From: Coemansia sp. RSA 487
Taxonomy: Eukaryota > Kickxellomycota > Kickxellomycetes > Kickxellales > Kickxellaceae
Length of the DNA stretch: 64,000 nucleotides
NCBI GenBank assembly: GCA_027577595.1
Contig: JANBRJ010000081.1
Coordinates: 16,054-80,053 of the forward strand
Direction of reading: 5' to 3'
The position numbers were made by a program, and so were the translations under genes. Every line of letters starts with the position of its first letter. Positions within the stretch are counted from its first letter, which is position 1. Below are positions 1 through 10,000 of this stretch, one piece after another. The notes beneath the pieces are model-generated. The model ran no database searches. It was not told the origin of the DNA and saw only the letters and a program-made list of their open reading frames with translations.

Positions 1-2
1 AA

Positions 3-3000
3 ACAACTCTGGCAATGGTGCGAAATCCCGTCACTGGAGAGTACTGCGCAACCACCGAAGCCAGTCTCTTGTCTAGAAACAGCGATCCGATGTCTCTTTT
101 GCGGGCTTCTGGGAAGCCCGAGAACTATGCCACAGGATCGGGCAACCAGGTTCCTTTCCGCCCAGGTGGACTCGAGACCAGCACCTCGACCCAAGACGCA
201 GAGCAGGTTCTTGACGAGCTTGGGTTAAGGAACGAACAGGTCGCTGAGGAAGAAAGCAGCGGGTTTTGCACGGTACCCGACGGGTTTGACCGTGGTCTAT
301 TTGATGTGGCACAAGCACAGCCTCTGCCCAGCAGCGCGTTTGCGGACATCGATCTAGCAATGGACTACTATGGCGTGGCTAGCCCGGCTGAAGACAAGCT
401 GGGCGATGACCACGACGAGTCTTTTGTGGCCAACAATGCTGAGGAAGTGCAGGAAAAGGCCGAGACCGATGAGCAGCAACGGGCCGCAAACGAAGAGATT
501 GACAAGATCGCAGCCGTCATCGAGTCCAAGCAGACCAAACACAAGGACTCTCAAAGAGAGACCCGCAGGGAATGGGCGCATGTGGTCGACATTGCAGCTG
601 GGTTTAAAAACTTCCATCAGCTGGTCCCAAAGCTAGCACGGGATTTCCCGTTTGAGCTCGATGTCTTCCAAAAGCGTGCGGTGTACCACCTGGAGCGTGG
701 AGACTCTGTGTTTATTGCCGCGCACACGTCGGCTGGAAAGACCGTGGTTGCAGAGTACGCAGTGGCGCTGTCGCAGATGCACATGACGAAGACCATCTAT
801 ACATCGCCGATCAAGGCGCTGTCGAACCAGAAGTTTAACGATTTCAAAAAGACGTTTGGCGAGGACAACGTTGGCATTCTCACAGGCGATGTCAAGATAC
901 GACCCGAGGCGCCCTGTCTGATCATGACCACCGAGGTGCTAAAAAACATGCTGTACCGCGGCGCGGACGTATTGCGGGATGTGGAGTTTGTTGTGTTCGA
1001 CGAGTGTCACTACATCAACGACATTGAGCGCGGCGTCGTTTGGGAGGAGGTAATCATTATGCTGCCCAGCCATGTGTCGATTATTCTGCTGTCGGCCACG
1101 GTTCCAAACACAAAAGAGTTTGCAGAATGGGTTGGGCGCACCAAGAAAAGGGACATTTACGTGATCAGCACCACCAAGCGTCCGGTCCCACTGGAGCATT
1201 ATCTCTACATTGGCAAAAACCAGACGGTGAAGGATGAGATTGTCAAGGTTGTGGACAAGGACGGCACATTCCTTACTAACCAGTGGAAAGATGCCTACAA
1301 TGCAGTGAATAAGCCATCCCACACGTCGTCCGCATCGCGTGGCGGCGGCGGTGGAGGCGCTGGTGCTGGTTCTGGCGGCCGCGGAGGGCGGGGAGCACGG
1401 CAAGGCAGCAGCAGCCAGGCCGTGTTCAAGACATCTGGACGGCATACGTCGGAGCGGCAGAATGCCACGCTTTGGGTGCACTTGGTCGGGCTCCTGCGCA
1501 AGCAGAGCCTTCTTCCGGCGGTTATTTTCACATTTTCGCGCAAAAAGTGCGAAGAGTATGCGCACACGCTGCGCAACCAAGGCTTTCTCAGCGAGAGTGC
1601 GCGCAGTGACGTGCACAATATCGTTGACCGCAGTCTGAAAAGGCTCAAGCCAGAAGACCGAAATCTGCCCCAGGTGCTGGCAATCCGCTCGCTGCTCAGA
1701 CAAGGCATTGGAGTGCATCATTCGGGGTTGCTGCCAATTATCAAAGAGGTTGTGGAGATTCTGTTTGCTCGCGGGCTGATATTCTGTCTGTTTGCCACCG
1801 AAACGTTTGCCATGGGCGTCAACATGCCTGCCAAATGTGTTGTTTTCTCGTCGATCAGGAAGCACGACGGGCGCTCGTTCAGGGAGCTGCTGTCAGGAGA
1901 ATACACCCAGATGGCTGGTCGTGCTGGCCGCCGTGGCCTTGACGACACCGGCGTCGTAGTGATCAACTCTGCAAACGAGGTCCCAGACACGGCAACCCTA
2001 CACACCATGCTTCTGGGCGCAGCAACAAAGCTAGAGTCCCAGTTCCGTCTCACATACACGATGATTCTGAATCTGCTGCGTGCTAAGCAGCTACGCGTTG
2101 AAGAAGTCATCAAACGCAGCTTTGGTGAAAACCTATCTCAGGGGCAAGCGCCAGAGCAGGAGCGCCGCCTGCTCGATGTCAAGAAGCGACTTGACCAGTA
2201 TCCCGCCCTCGACTGCTCCATATGCGAGGATGATATCGCTGGCTATTATCGTGTTGCCAGCTCTATACATCGCTTGACATCCCGTTTGTACATGAAAGCT
2301 GTGCATCGGCCTCTGTTGGAGAGCGTCTCTTCTCGCGCCATCCAAGCATTTGCACCCGGGAGACTGGCTATCATTTCGTTCTTCCCCCATGTAAGGCTCG
2401 GTGCTTTGGTAAGAAAGGCTGGAACCGATGGGTCGCAGTTTGTCTGCATGGTGATCGATCCTTTGCCTGACTCTGAAGCCCGGCAACAGCAGCTGGTGTC
2501 AGCTGTCCCACCATACCCGATCACCGATCTGGCCGACACAATCTCCAAATTCGACCAGCCAGACATGCGTTATCTGTACAGAGCAGTACCCACAGCCTCG
2601 ATTGTTGTGTTGCTGAACGCAGCAGTCAAGATAAAGTCAGCAAACATAACGAGCCAGCAGCTCGGGAAGAAAGATCCGCTTAGTTTATCGCCTGAGTTTG
2701 CTTTTGCGCTGCACAAGGAGCTCGAGACGCTATGCAAGCAAGACGGCGCAGAGATCGAATACCCTTGGCAGAAGATTCGGATCCTAGAGTTCCAGGAACT
2801 GGTCCATGAGCGTTCCCGCCTTATCAGCGGCATGCAGGGGTTCCAGTGCTGCGCATGTCCGGATCTTTCGGAGCACTTCATGGCCATCCACAAGAAGGCT
2901 GTGCTCCAGACCGAACTTGACGAGCTGGCCATCCAGCTGTCCGACCAGAACCTGGATCTGCTTCCTGACTATAGGCTCCGGCTCGATGTGTTGAAGAGCC

Positions 3001-3557
3001 TGGACTACGTCGACGAGATGGGTAACGTGCAGCTCAAAGGCCGCGTTGCTTGTGAAATGAACGCTGCTGACGAGCTTGTACTGACTGAGCTTATTCTCGA
3101 CAACACGCTGGCGGCGTTCGAGCCTGAGGAAATCGTTGCCCTGATTTCAGCCTTTGTGTGCACAGACAAGAACGAGCCCAGCGATCTTATGGACAGACTG
3201 CCTCCAAAGCTCAAGGAAGGGCGCGAGCGGGTTCTAGAGGCTGCGCGCCGTGTCGGGTCGATCCAGTCGGCACACGGACTGCCGATCAGCGTCGAGGAGT
3301 ACCAGCGGGAGTTCAGATTCGGGCTCATGGAGGTCGCCTACGAGTGGGCGCGTGGACTCTCGTTTATGAACATCACCATGCTAACTGACACGCAGGAAGG
3401 AATCATTGTGCGCTGCATCCTCCGCATCTCAGATGTCTTGAAAAACATTTCAACTGCCGCCATCCTGGTTGGCGATACCGAGCTCAAGCTTAAGCTGCAG
3501 ACCGCCATTGAGCTGATCCGTCGCGACATTGTGTTTGCAGCCTCGCTGTATTTCTAG
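3..3557 (+). CDS. SKI2: SKI2 RNA helicase, 5'-truncated by the window edge
   Basis: DExH-box helicase of the Ski complex, which feeds mRNA into the cytoplasmic exosome for 3'-5' decay. Counting from the first in-frame ATG (position 15), the Walker A motif AHTSAGKT lies near residues 236-243 and the DECH box at 329-332. SATVPN and the motif VI segment QMAGRAGRRGLDD follow. The C-terminal DSHCT region ends in VFAASLYF, typical of Ski2/Mtr4. A conserved pre-helicase PFRPGG motif is present, but the roughly 200 N-terminal residues usual for Ski2 are missing. The frame stays open to base 3, so the gene starts outside the window. A Gly/Arg-rich insert (about 1339-1410) separates RecA1 from RecA2. 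An AATAAA at 3583 follows the stop. The PFRPGG motif favours Ski2 over Mtr4. Confidence 0.93.
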   Translation, partial: TTLAMVRNPVTGEYCATTEASLLSRNSDPMSLLRASGKPENYATGSGNQVPFRPGGLETSTSTQDAEQVLDELGLRNEQVAEEESSGFCTVPDGFDRGLFDVAQAQPLPSSAFADIDLAMDYYGVASPAEDKLGDDHDESFVANNAEEVQEKAETDEQQRAANEEIDKIAAVIESKQTKHKDSQRETRREWAHVVDIAAGFKNFHQLVPKLARDFPFELDVFQKRAVYHLERGDSVFIAAHTSAGKTVVAEYAVALSQMHMTKTIYTSPIKALSNQKFNDFKKTFGEDNVGILTGDVKIRPEAPCLIMTTEVLKNMLYRGADVLRDVEFVVFDECHYINDIERGVVWEEVIIMLPSHVSIILLSATVPNTKEFAEWVGRTKKRDIYVISTTKRPVPLEHYLYIGKNQTVKDEIVKVVDKDGTFLTNQWKDAYNAVNKPSHTSSASRGGGGGGAGAGSGGRGGRGARQGSSSQAVFKTSGRHTSERQNATLWVHLVGLLRKQSLLPAVIFTFSRKKCEEYAHTLRNQGFLSESARSDVHNIVDRSLKRLKPEDRNLPQVLAIRSLLRQGIGVHHSGLLPIIKEVVEILFARGLIFCLFATETFAMGVNMPAKCVVFSSIRKHDGRSFRELLSGEYTQMAGRAGRRGLDDTGVVVINSANEVPDTATLHTMLLGAATKLESQFRLTYTMILNLLRAKQLRVEEVIKRSFGENLSQGQAPEQERRLLDVKKRLDQYPALDCSICEDDIAGYYRVASSIHRLTSRLYMKAVHRPLLESVSSRAIQAFAPGRLAIISFFPHVRLGALVRKAGTDGSQFVCMVIDPLPDSEARQQQLVSAVPPYPITDLADTISKFDQPDMRYLYRAVPTASIVVLLNAAVKIKSANITSQQLGKKDPLSLSPEFAFALHKELETLCKQDGAEIEYPWQKIRILEFQELVHERSRLISGMQGFQCCACPDLSEHFMAIHKKAVLQTELDELAIQLSDQNLDLLPDYRLRLDVLKSLDYVDEMGNVQLKGRVACEMNAADELVLTELILDNTLAAFEPEEIVALISAFVCTDKNEPSDLMDRLPPKLKEGRERVLEAARRVGSIQSAHGLPISVEEYQREFRFGLMEVAYEWARGLSFMNITMLTDTQEGIIVRCILRISDVLKNISTAAILVGDTELKLKLQTAIELIRRDIVFAASLYF

Positions 3558-3582
3558 CACCATCACCTCTTTTGTGCAGTGC

Positions 3583-3588
3583 AATAAA
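3583..3588 (+). terminator. AATAAA polyadenylation signal of SKI2
   Basis: AATAAA lies 26 bases after the SKI2 stop codon, in a spacer before the convergent HOOK gene. Confidence 0.5.
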
Positions 3589-3632
3589 CGCAACCTTGTG
3601 AGTATTGGGCAAAAGCAAATGTGGTGGCTATT

Positions 3633-3677
3633 AAAGAAAAGAAAAGAAAAGAAAAGAAAAGAAAAGAAAAGAAAAAA
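3633..3677. repeat. (AAAAG)n microsatellite
   Basis: About nine tandem copies of a five-base unit between the convergent 3' ends of SKI2 and HOOK. Probably length-polymorphic. Confidence 0.9.
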
Positions 3678-3734
3678 CAAATGGTGCTTTCGCTGTAAAG
3701 AGATCTAAGGATCACAAAGTACGGGACAAGTAGG

Positions 3735-6623
3735 CTATCCGTTCAGCTGCATATCAAGCGTAACACGCTGCTGCGCTAGCCACGAGGATGGCGTGCCGCT
3801 TTGCCTTGACGCCGCTGCCACCACAGTGCCCTTGCCGCTGCTGTGGCTAAAGCCGCTCTGGATCTCGAGATAGCTCTGCAGGTTAGACCATGCTGACGCC
3901 ATGGCCCGCGACTCGAGCATGTGTGCGCTGTTCTGTTCGCGCAGCATTGCATTCATGCTATTGAGCTGTTCGTCCTTCATCGCAAGCTGCGACTGGAGCG
4001 ACATGAGGACCTCCTTGTAGTCCTCCTGCGCCCGACTGCCAGTGTCCACGTGTATTGTCTTCAGCTTGTGATCTAGCTGAATGCAGTGGTCCTTTGTGCG
4101 CTTGAGGTTGATCTGTAACGCGTGCACCTCATCGCGGGACTTGACAAGCTCCTTTTGCAGCCTGTCTACATCCGACTGCGAGAACTGCAAAGAAGCAGAA
4201 GAAGCGAGTGCGGCCTTTTGCTTTTCCAGCGCCTGTGCCATGCGCTGACCCTCGGACTCTGCCTCGCGCTTTCCAATATCCAGGCGCGTCAGATCTTCCT
4301 GCAGCTTCGATAGCCTTTGCGTGAGCTGGCGGTTCTCGGCGGACAGGCGATCGACCTCTGCCTTGAACTCCTTGCTCTGCTCGTGCGTCTCGGAATACCA
4401 ACCTTCAAGCGACTTGTTCTCATTGCGCAGGCTGGCTGCCTCCTTGTTGTCAAGACGCCGCAGGGCCTCGTGGGCTGCATTCTTTTCGCGCTCATTGGCA
4501 AGCGACAGCGCCTTGGCTCGTTCAAGCTCCTCCTTTGCCTGTGCAAGCTCAGAGTGCATATTGCTGATCTCCGCAGAGCCAGAAACAAGCTTCTCTGTAA
4601 GCTGCTTCAAGTCGTCCTTTACACGGACAGACTCCTCCGCAGCAAGCTCGGCGCTGCGAAGCTGCTTCTCGAGCTCCTGGCGATGCTCTCTTTCTTTCTC
4701 TAGCTCGGCCACCGCCTTCTGTCTCTCGCGGTCGGTGTTTTCAGTCATCATCTCCAAGAACTCGCTTGCGTCGTTGTTCGGGCTATTATTTGCCTCTTCC
4801 AGCTCGCGCTCGAGTCTGGCGACCTTGGATAGCAACTCGATCCGATCCTCGCTGGACAATGCAGACTGCATACCGGACTCAAGCGTAGTGCCAGTGTCAT
4901 GAGACGACCCAGAAACGCCCTTGAGCTCCATCTCGCGGAGGTTCTCCTCCAGCGACATGATCAGGTCATGGTCGCGCTGCTTGTCATGGCACATGCGCTC
5001 CTGCTCGCTCTCAAGCTGGCGCAGTCTTTCCATTGCCTGGCTAAGCTCGGCGACAGTGACATTGTGCTGGCTTTCAAGGTGAATGAATTCGTCTCTATAG
5101 TTGTCCATCGCAGGCCGCAGCTGCGATACGCGCTTATACTCATCCTCTATCTGCCGTGAACGATCCTGTGCCTGGGCAAGTTGCTCCTCCAACGAACGGA
5201 CCTGCCGGCGCAAATCGGTACTCTCCTCAAGTTTCTTTTTATACTTTTCAATGACGTGCTCCGACTTTGCCAGCCGCTCAGCCGCATGCTTGTACTCCTG
5301 TAGTTGATCTCGCAGTCTCATAGCCTCGTCCTTTGCCTCTTCGCTGTCCGAAAGCTTGCGCGTAAGCTCTGCGAGCGTCGCTTCTTGGCTCTTGTTGATC
5401 CGCTCGGCCTCTTGGAACCGCGTGTCGGCCTTTTCAAGATCGTGCTTGAGGTTTTCGATCTCTGCACGCAGAATAAAGTCGACCTTTCCTGTCTTGTCCG
5501 CGCGGGCCATGGATCTCTCCAGATCCTCCATCCTTGCCTTCAGCTCCTCGTTAAGCACAAGAAGCTCCTCGTACTTGGTCTGCACCTGTTTATGCTCGAC
5601 TGAGAGCTCGTGGGCAGATTTTTCCATCTCGTCCTTTTCAGCATACGACTTCATGAGCTCAGCCTGCAGTCTTGCAACAGGGTCGACTCCGTCATCGTTT
5701 GCCATGGACGTGTCCATCATATCCACGTCATGGCCGTCCGGATCTGTGTCAGGCTCAGCGCTTCCGAGCTGCGCCAGCACAGACTCGATCGAGACCATTA
5801 GGCTGCGCTGATCTTCTTCTCCAAGCGACATGATCTTTCCGATATACACTTGGTTCCGCTCGCATTGCACTGCCAATGTGAGGATAAGATGGCAGAGCTT
5901 GAGCAGTTCGTCGCCATTGCCTTCTTTGGCGATTGCTGAAAGATTAGGCTCCGCCAAGTTTGATGCGGGATATCCAAGAACTTCTTCATAGTACTGGGTC
6001 ACGAGCTTGTACAGCTTTTTGAGATTGTTTAGCTTTAGAACCCAGTTGTCACCTATATCTGCGGATCTGATTGACTTGAACCACTGGCGATCGCTACGGG
6101 AGATTTCAGCTCAAATAAACAGATAATTTGCAATGTTTGCAGATGAGTCAGCTGGATTCAGATACATTATGCTTTGTATTGACAACATTAGAGCATATAT
6201 ATATAAGTACGCAATCGTGGGATATATTGGCTTCCTCAAACATGTCATAAAGCACAACTGGTGTTCTGTGCATCCTAGTTCACAGCTATATCGATAAGCA
6301 GCTCCAAAAGAAGAAAATAAGGCAAATGTGTACTTACATTTCAGCACATATTTCAAATAGTGCAATTCCATCTGTCAGGTCGTGAGGATTACTCACAGGC
6401 TTGCTCAGGGAGTCAAACGTCCCAACCTATAACAACACCAACAAAAACAACGTCAATGGGACAAAGAAAGAAAGAAGGAAAGAAAGAAGGTCTGCGATAT
6501 CAGTGTTAGAAATAAGCCCGAGTGGCGGCTGTCCGCAAGCAGTGCATTTGCTTTGCGAATGAGTTGTAGTCAAATGCAACATACCCAGTGAATAAAGCCT
6601 TCGGCAATGTCGTCCTGACTCAT
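3735..6623 (-). CDS. HOOK-family dynein adaptor (3 exons)
   Basis: Hook proteins link cargo such as early endosomes to dynein on microtubules. Exons read on the minus strand are 6585-6623, 6338-6426 and 3735-6093, giving 828 residues. The first exon encodes MSQDDIAEGFIHW and stops at a gtatgt donor. The second encodes a segment ending DGIALFEICAE. The third opens with IDRQWF and continues through DNWVLKLNNLKKLYK to YYEEVLG, which are the landmarks of the Hook N-terminal CH-like domain (about residues 1-150). Split codons join correctly (AT+C gives Ile). From about residue 160 to 700 the protein is almost continuous coiled coil. The single-exon reading from 6002 would start at a GTG inside the CH domain and is incomplete. 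A divergent promoter is shared with the gene at 7006. Confidence 0.87.
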
Positions 6624-7005
6624 GGACTCGAGATTAGGACGCTGAGCGAGAGTACTTCTTGTGTTTGTTGTTATATTAGAGTGGTATTTGGATACAAGGG
6701 GGCGTCGCGGTGTATTCAGAGGTTTTAAACGACTAGTGAGTAAATAAGAGAAAAAAGATGCAAGTATTAAAGATTTTGTCAAAAAGAGAAGCAGCTTGCA
6801 CTTCAAAAAAAAAAACAAACAAACATTGAACAGGTAGGTGCAAATCGAGTACTGTTGATGACGATGGACGGTAAAAAGGGTAAAGGCGTTTTTTTGTCTG
6901 CAAAGCTCTCTTTTCTCTCAGTCCAAAAAACGCCACCAGTCACAGCCCAAATTACCCTTTCTTTTTTCAAGAGTTTTGCCCTAACAAAAAGAAGCCCCAA
7001 GCTTA
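6624..7005. other. AT-rich divergent intergenic region
   Basis: Spacer between HOOK (minus) and the ASH/MSP-like gene (plus), with A and T homopolymer runs. No tRNA or convincing ORF is seen. Presumed bidirectional promoter. Confidence 0.5.
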
Positions 7006-10000
7006 ATGGGGAAAAAGAGGGGTCTGGCAGTCTTTCTTTTATCACTTGCTCTTTTCTTTTCTGCCTGCCTTCATGCATTCTGTACTTGTTTTATTATTAT
7101 TATTATTACTATTATTATTCCTTCTGCATTCGGACTCATTTATTGGATACCTACGTTCATGTCCGGCTTTTCTGGTGCACCGCAAACGGGACTACCAGCA
7201 AACTTTGAATTATTCGCTGCGTCTGCTAATGGGCTATTCTCTGTTCGCGGCTTGCCTAAATACACCCATTTACATAGAATATATCTCAACGGATTGCATC
7301 TCCTCTTTCCGTTTTGGATTACTAATGAATCGGCAAAGCGGCTCTCCTTTGAGCTGGTCTCACCAGCAGGCTGCTCGGTCAAATTCCAGCGCGATAACGC
7401 AAACTGGAGCGCAGTGCCTAGTTCTAGTCGCGAATCCTATGTTGACATAGTAAATAACTTAGAAAGTTCTAGTAAGGACGAAGGCAGACCTGACGAAGTA
7501 GCAATGGAGTGCAATGCCGGCATTCAAAAGGAGTTTTGCGAGGTGTTTAACCAGATGGATGGCATCAACGGGCTAGAGTTGGCGCCGCACGAGACGGTTG
7601 AGCTGGTGCTACTCTATGTGTCCAGTGAGCCGAAAAATACTTCACAAACGCCTGTACACAGCCGACGCCCGTCGCTTGGGCATACCGTAGCACAAACTGC
7701 CTCTGCAAATGGTGTGGCGCATAGAAGCAACGCCTCTGGTGTTGCCGCAGCGTCTGATCCGACCGATATTGATGCTAAGAGCAGCGAAAAGGCGCATTAC
7801 CAATACACATCATGCCATAATAACATTGCACTTCAGGTGATGTCCGACGATAAGCAAGCGGTTATAGATTGCTACAACGTCTGCCTTCGCACTAGCTATT
7901 GCAAATCGGTTCTTGAGGTGGATCCGCCAACTTCACGCGTATATATTGACGATTGCGTTGTTGGGAAGCTCTACGAGCGTGTTCTCACCATAAAGAACGC
8001 ATCAGAAATCGGCCTCGACTGGTCAACGACTGTCGTGGAGACCACAGACACCACCTCGCTTTCTTCGTTGCAGCTTCTCGACCAAAACATGGATCCCCTG
8101 AATGATGGCCACTTGTCAGCCAGTGAAAGTAGCCAGATGCGTATCAAATACACCCCACAAGCCGTTGGCGAGTTTCTCTGCCGCTTCCTGATTGAAAACA
8201 AAAACGATCCCTCCAACCAGCGCTACTGGGTCTTCAGGGCCAGGGTCAGCCAGCGCCAAAAGCCTAAGCTTGTTGAGCTTCTCAGCAGCCCAGACATAAA
8301 TTTTGGAGATTGTACAAGCGGTGTGTGGAATTATCGCGAAATAACATTAAAGAACGTCAGCGAAACGCCTGTCGCTATGCGTTTTCGAGTCGAGGGCAAT
8401 ACATCCAACCTGAGGATGAAGTCGTCGGTAAAGGCAAAGCAAGACCCTTTTGAGGATGGTGGAGCAATCGGTAGTATCATCGATGACCAGCAGTCGTCGG
8501 AAGCGCCTCTGCAGCGCAGCGAGCACAATCGTCCGGCAGAGACGCCTGCCAGCAACCGCTCGGATGCGGGCTTGGCTGACGACAATTTGAGCGAAAGCGT
8601 CAATGCAAACGATGCGCATGACGAGGCTACATCTGAGGGCGGTATCCAGGATTCATTACGCAGTCAAGATACTGGCATAGGGGACGGGTCGTCGCTTGCA
8701 GACAAACCGAGCACGTCGCAAGCTTATTACCAAGATGATATTTTAGACGACGGATCGACGCAGTCGGATATCTTTGCCAGCAGCGATCCGCTAAGTGTAG
8801 GCACTGGAAAGTCATCTAGCACCGCTATGCGCCGTGATTCAAATGCGCCATTGCAAGATGTATTGGATCTTGACCGTAGGATACACCCTCGCTCTCGCCT
8901 TGCTACATCATATGCGCACCAGCCAGCACAGTTCGACGAGGTTCTAATCAAACCAGGCTCTGTGCGCACAGTTGTGTTGTCGCTGATAGGTAAACCTGTC
9001 AATAGTGCCTCTGTCAACGCCGGCCAGTTTGACAGGCAGACGTTTACCTTTTTCTGCGAGTATACCGTTTCAACGAGCAGCAAGCAATCATCGCGCTTTC
9101 CCAAGAATACGCCATCGAGCGATAAAAACGAGGATCGGCTGTCGCTGCCGTGCACGGTAAATATGTGCACACCGTTTGTGCGTGTTAGTCCGCCGATGCT
9201 GGACTTTGGCAGCGTCGACGTCGGAATGCTAAAGACAATGTATCTGCAGATTGAGAATCTGTCCCAGGTCGAAGCAACCGTGCAATGCAAGCTTGAGTCC
9301 AAGGTAATCAACTGTATCCGTGCGCCTATTGTCATTCCGCCATTGCAGTCAAAGTCGGTACGCGTGGACATCTATCCGCGTCGCATAAATGCGCGGTACC
9401 GCAAGCAGATTATCGTGCGCAACAAGCACAATCGCTTGAACGACAACGTGGTGGATGTTCGAAGCGTGCATGTTGACCAGCGGAGAATGGCATTTCACAA
9501 CCTGTTTTACAAGACCCTTGTGCCCCAGAACGAGCAGAACTTTGTTGACTTTGGAACAGTTCCGTTCAACTCGCGAGTCATGCGCAAAATCAACCTGCAG
9601 AATCTCTGCTGCTGTCCGGTAACGATTGGGCTCTCTACAGGCGATGGTGGAGGCTCAGGAGATGCCCCCTTTACGCCATACGTCGATGGTGAGCTTGAAA
9701 ACGGTGAAACCTGCGATAACCGCAGCAGCAGCAGAGGCAGTAGCACCGATAGCAGTGGCAACAACGACGGCAGCATGATAGCTATGTATACTGTTGCACC
9801 TTTAATTAAAGATGGCGTTGTGACACAGGTTGCTAGAGATGTGGCGAATCAGCTGCCGCTTCTTGAGCGCCAGGCGGTGATGCACAGCAACATTGAGGCG
9901 TTCAAGGAGCACTCTGGAATTTTCAGAGCGCCTGAAGACTCACCAGCCCATTCAAATACAATACACGTAGCAACCCAGCCACGCGTGTATTCGGTTAAGA

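Noticed and set aside
939-1865. Minus-strand open frame of 308 codons
   Set aside because: Antisense to the conserved SKI2 helicase domain; no protein features.
5998-6110. HOOK start at the GTG at 6002
   Set aside because: It cuts the CH-like domain in half; two upstream exons restore it with matching splice sites.
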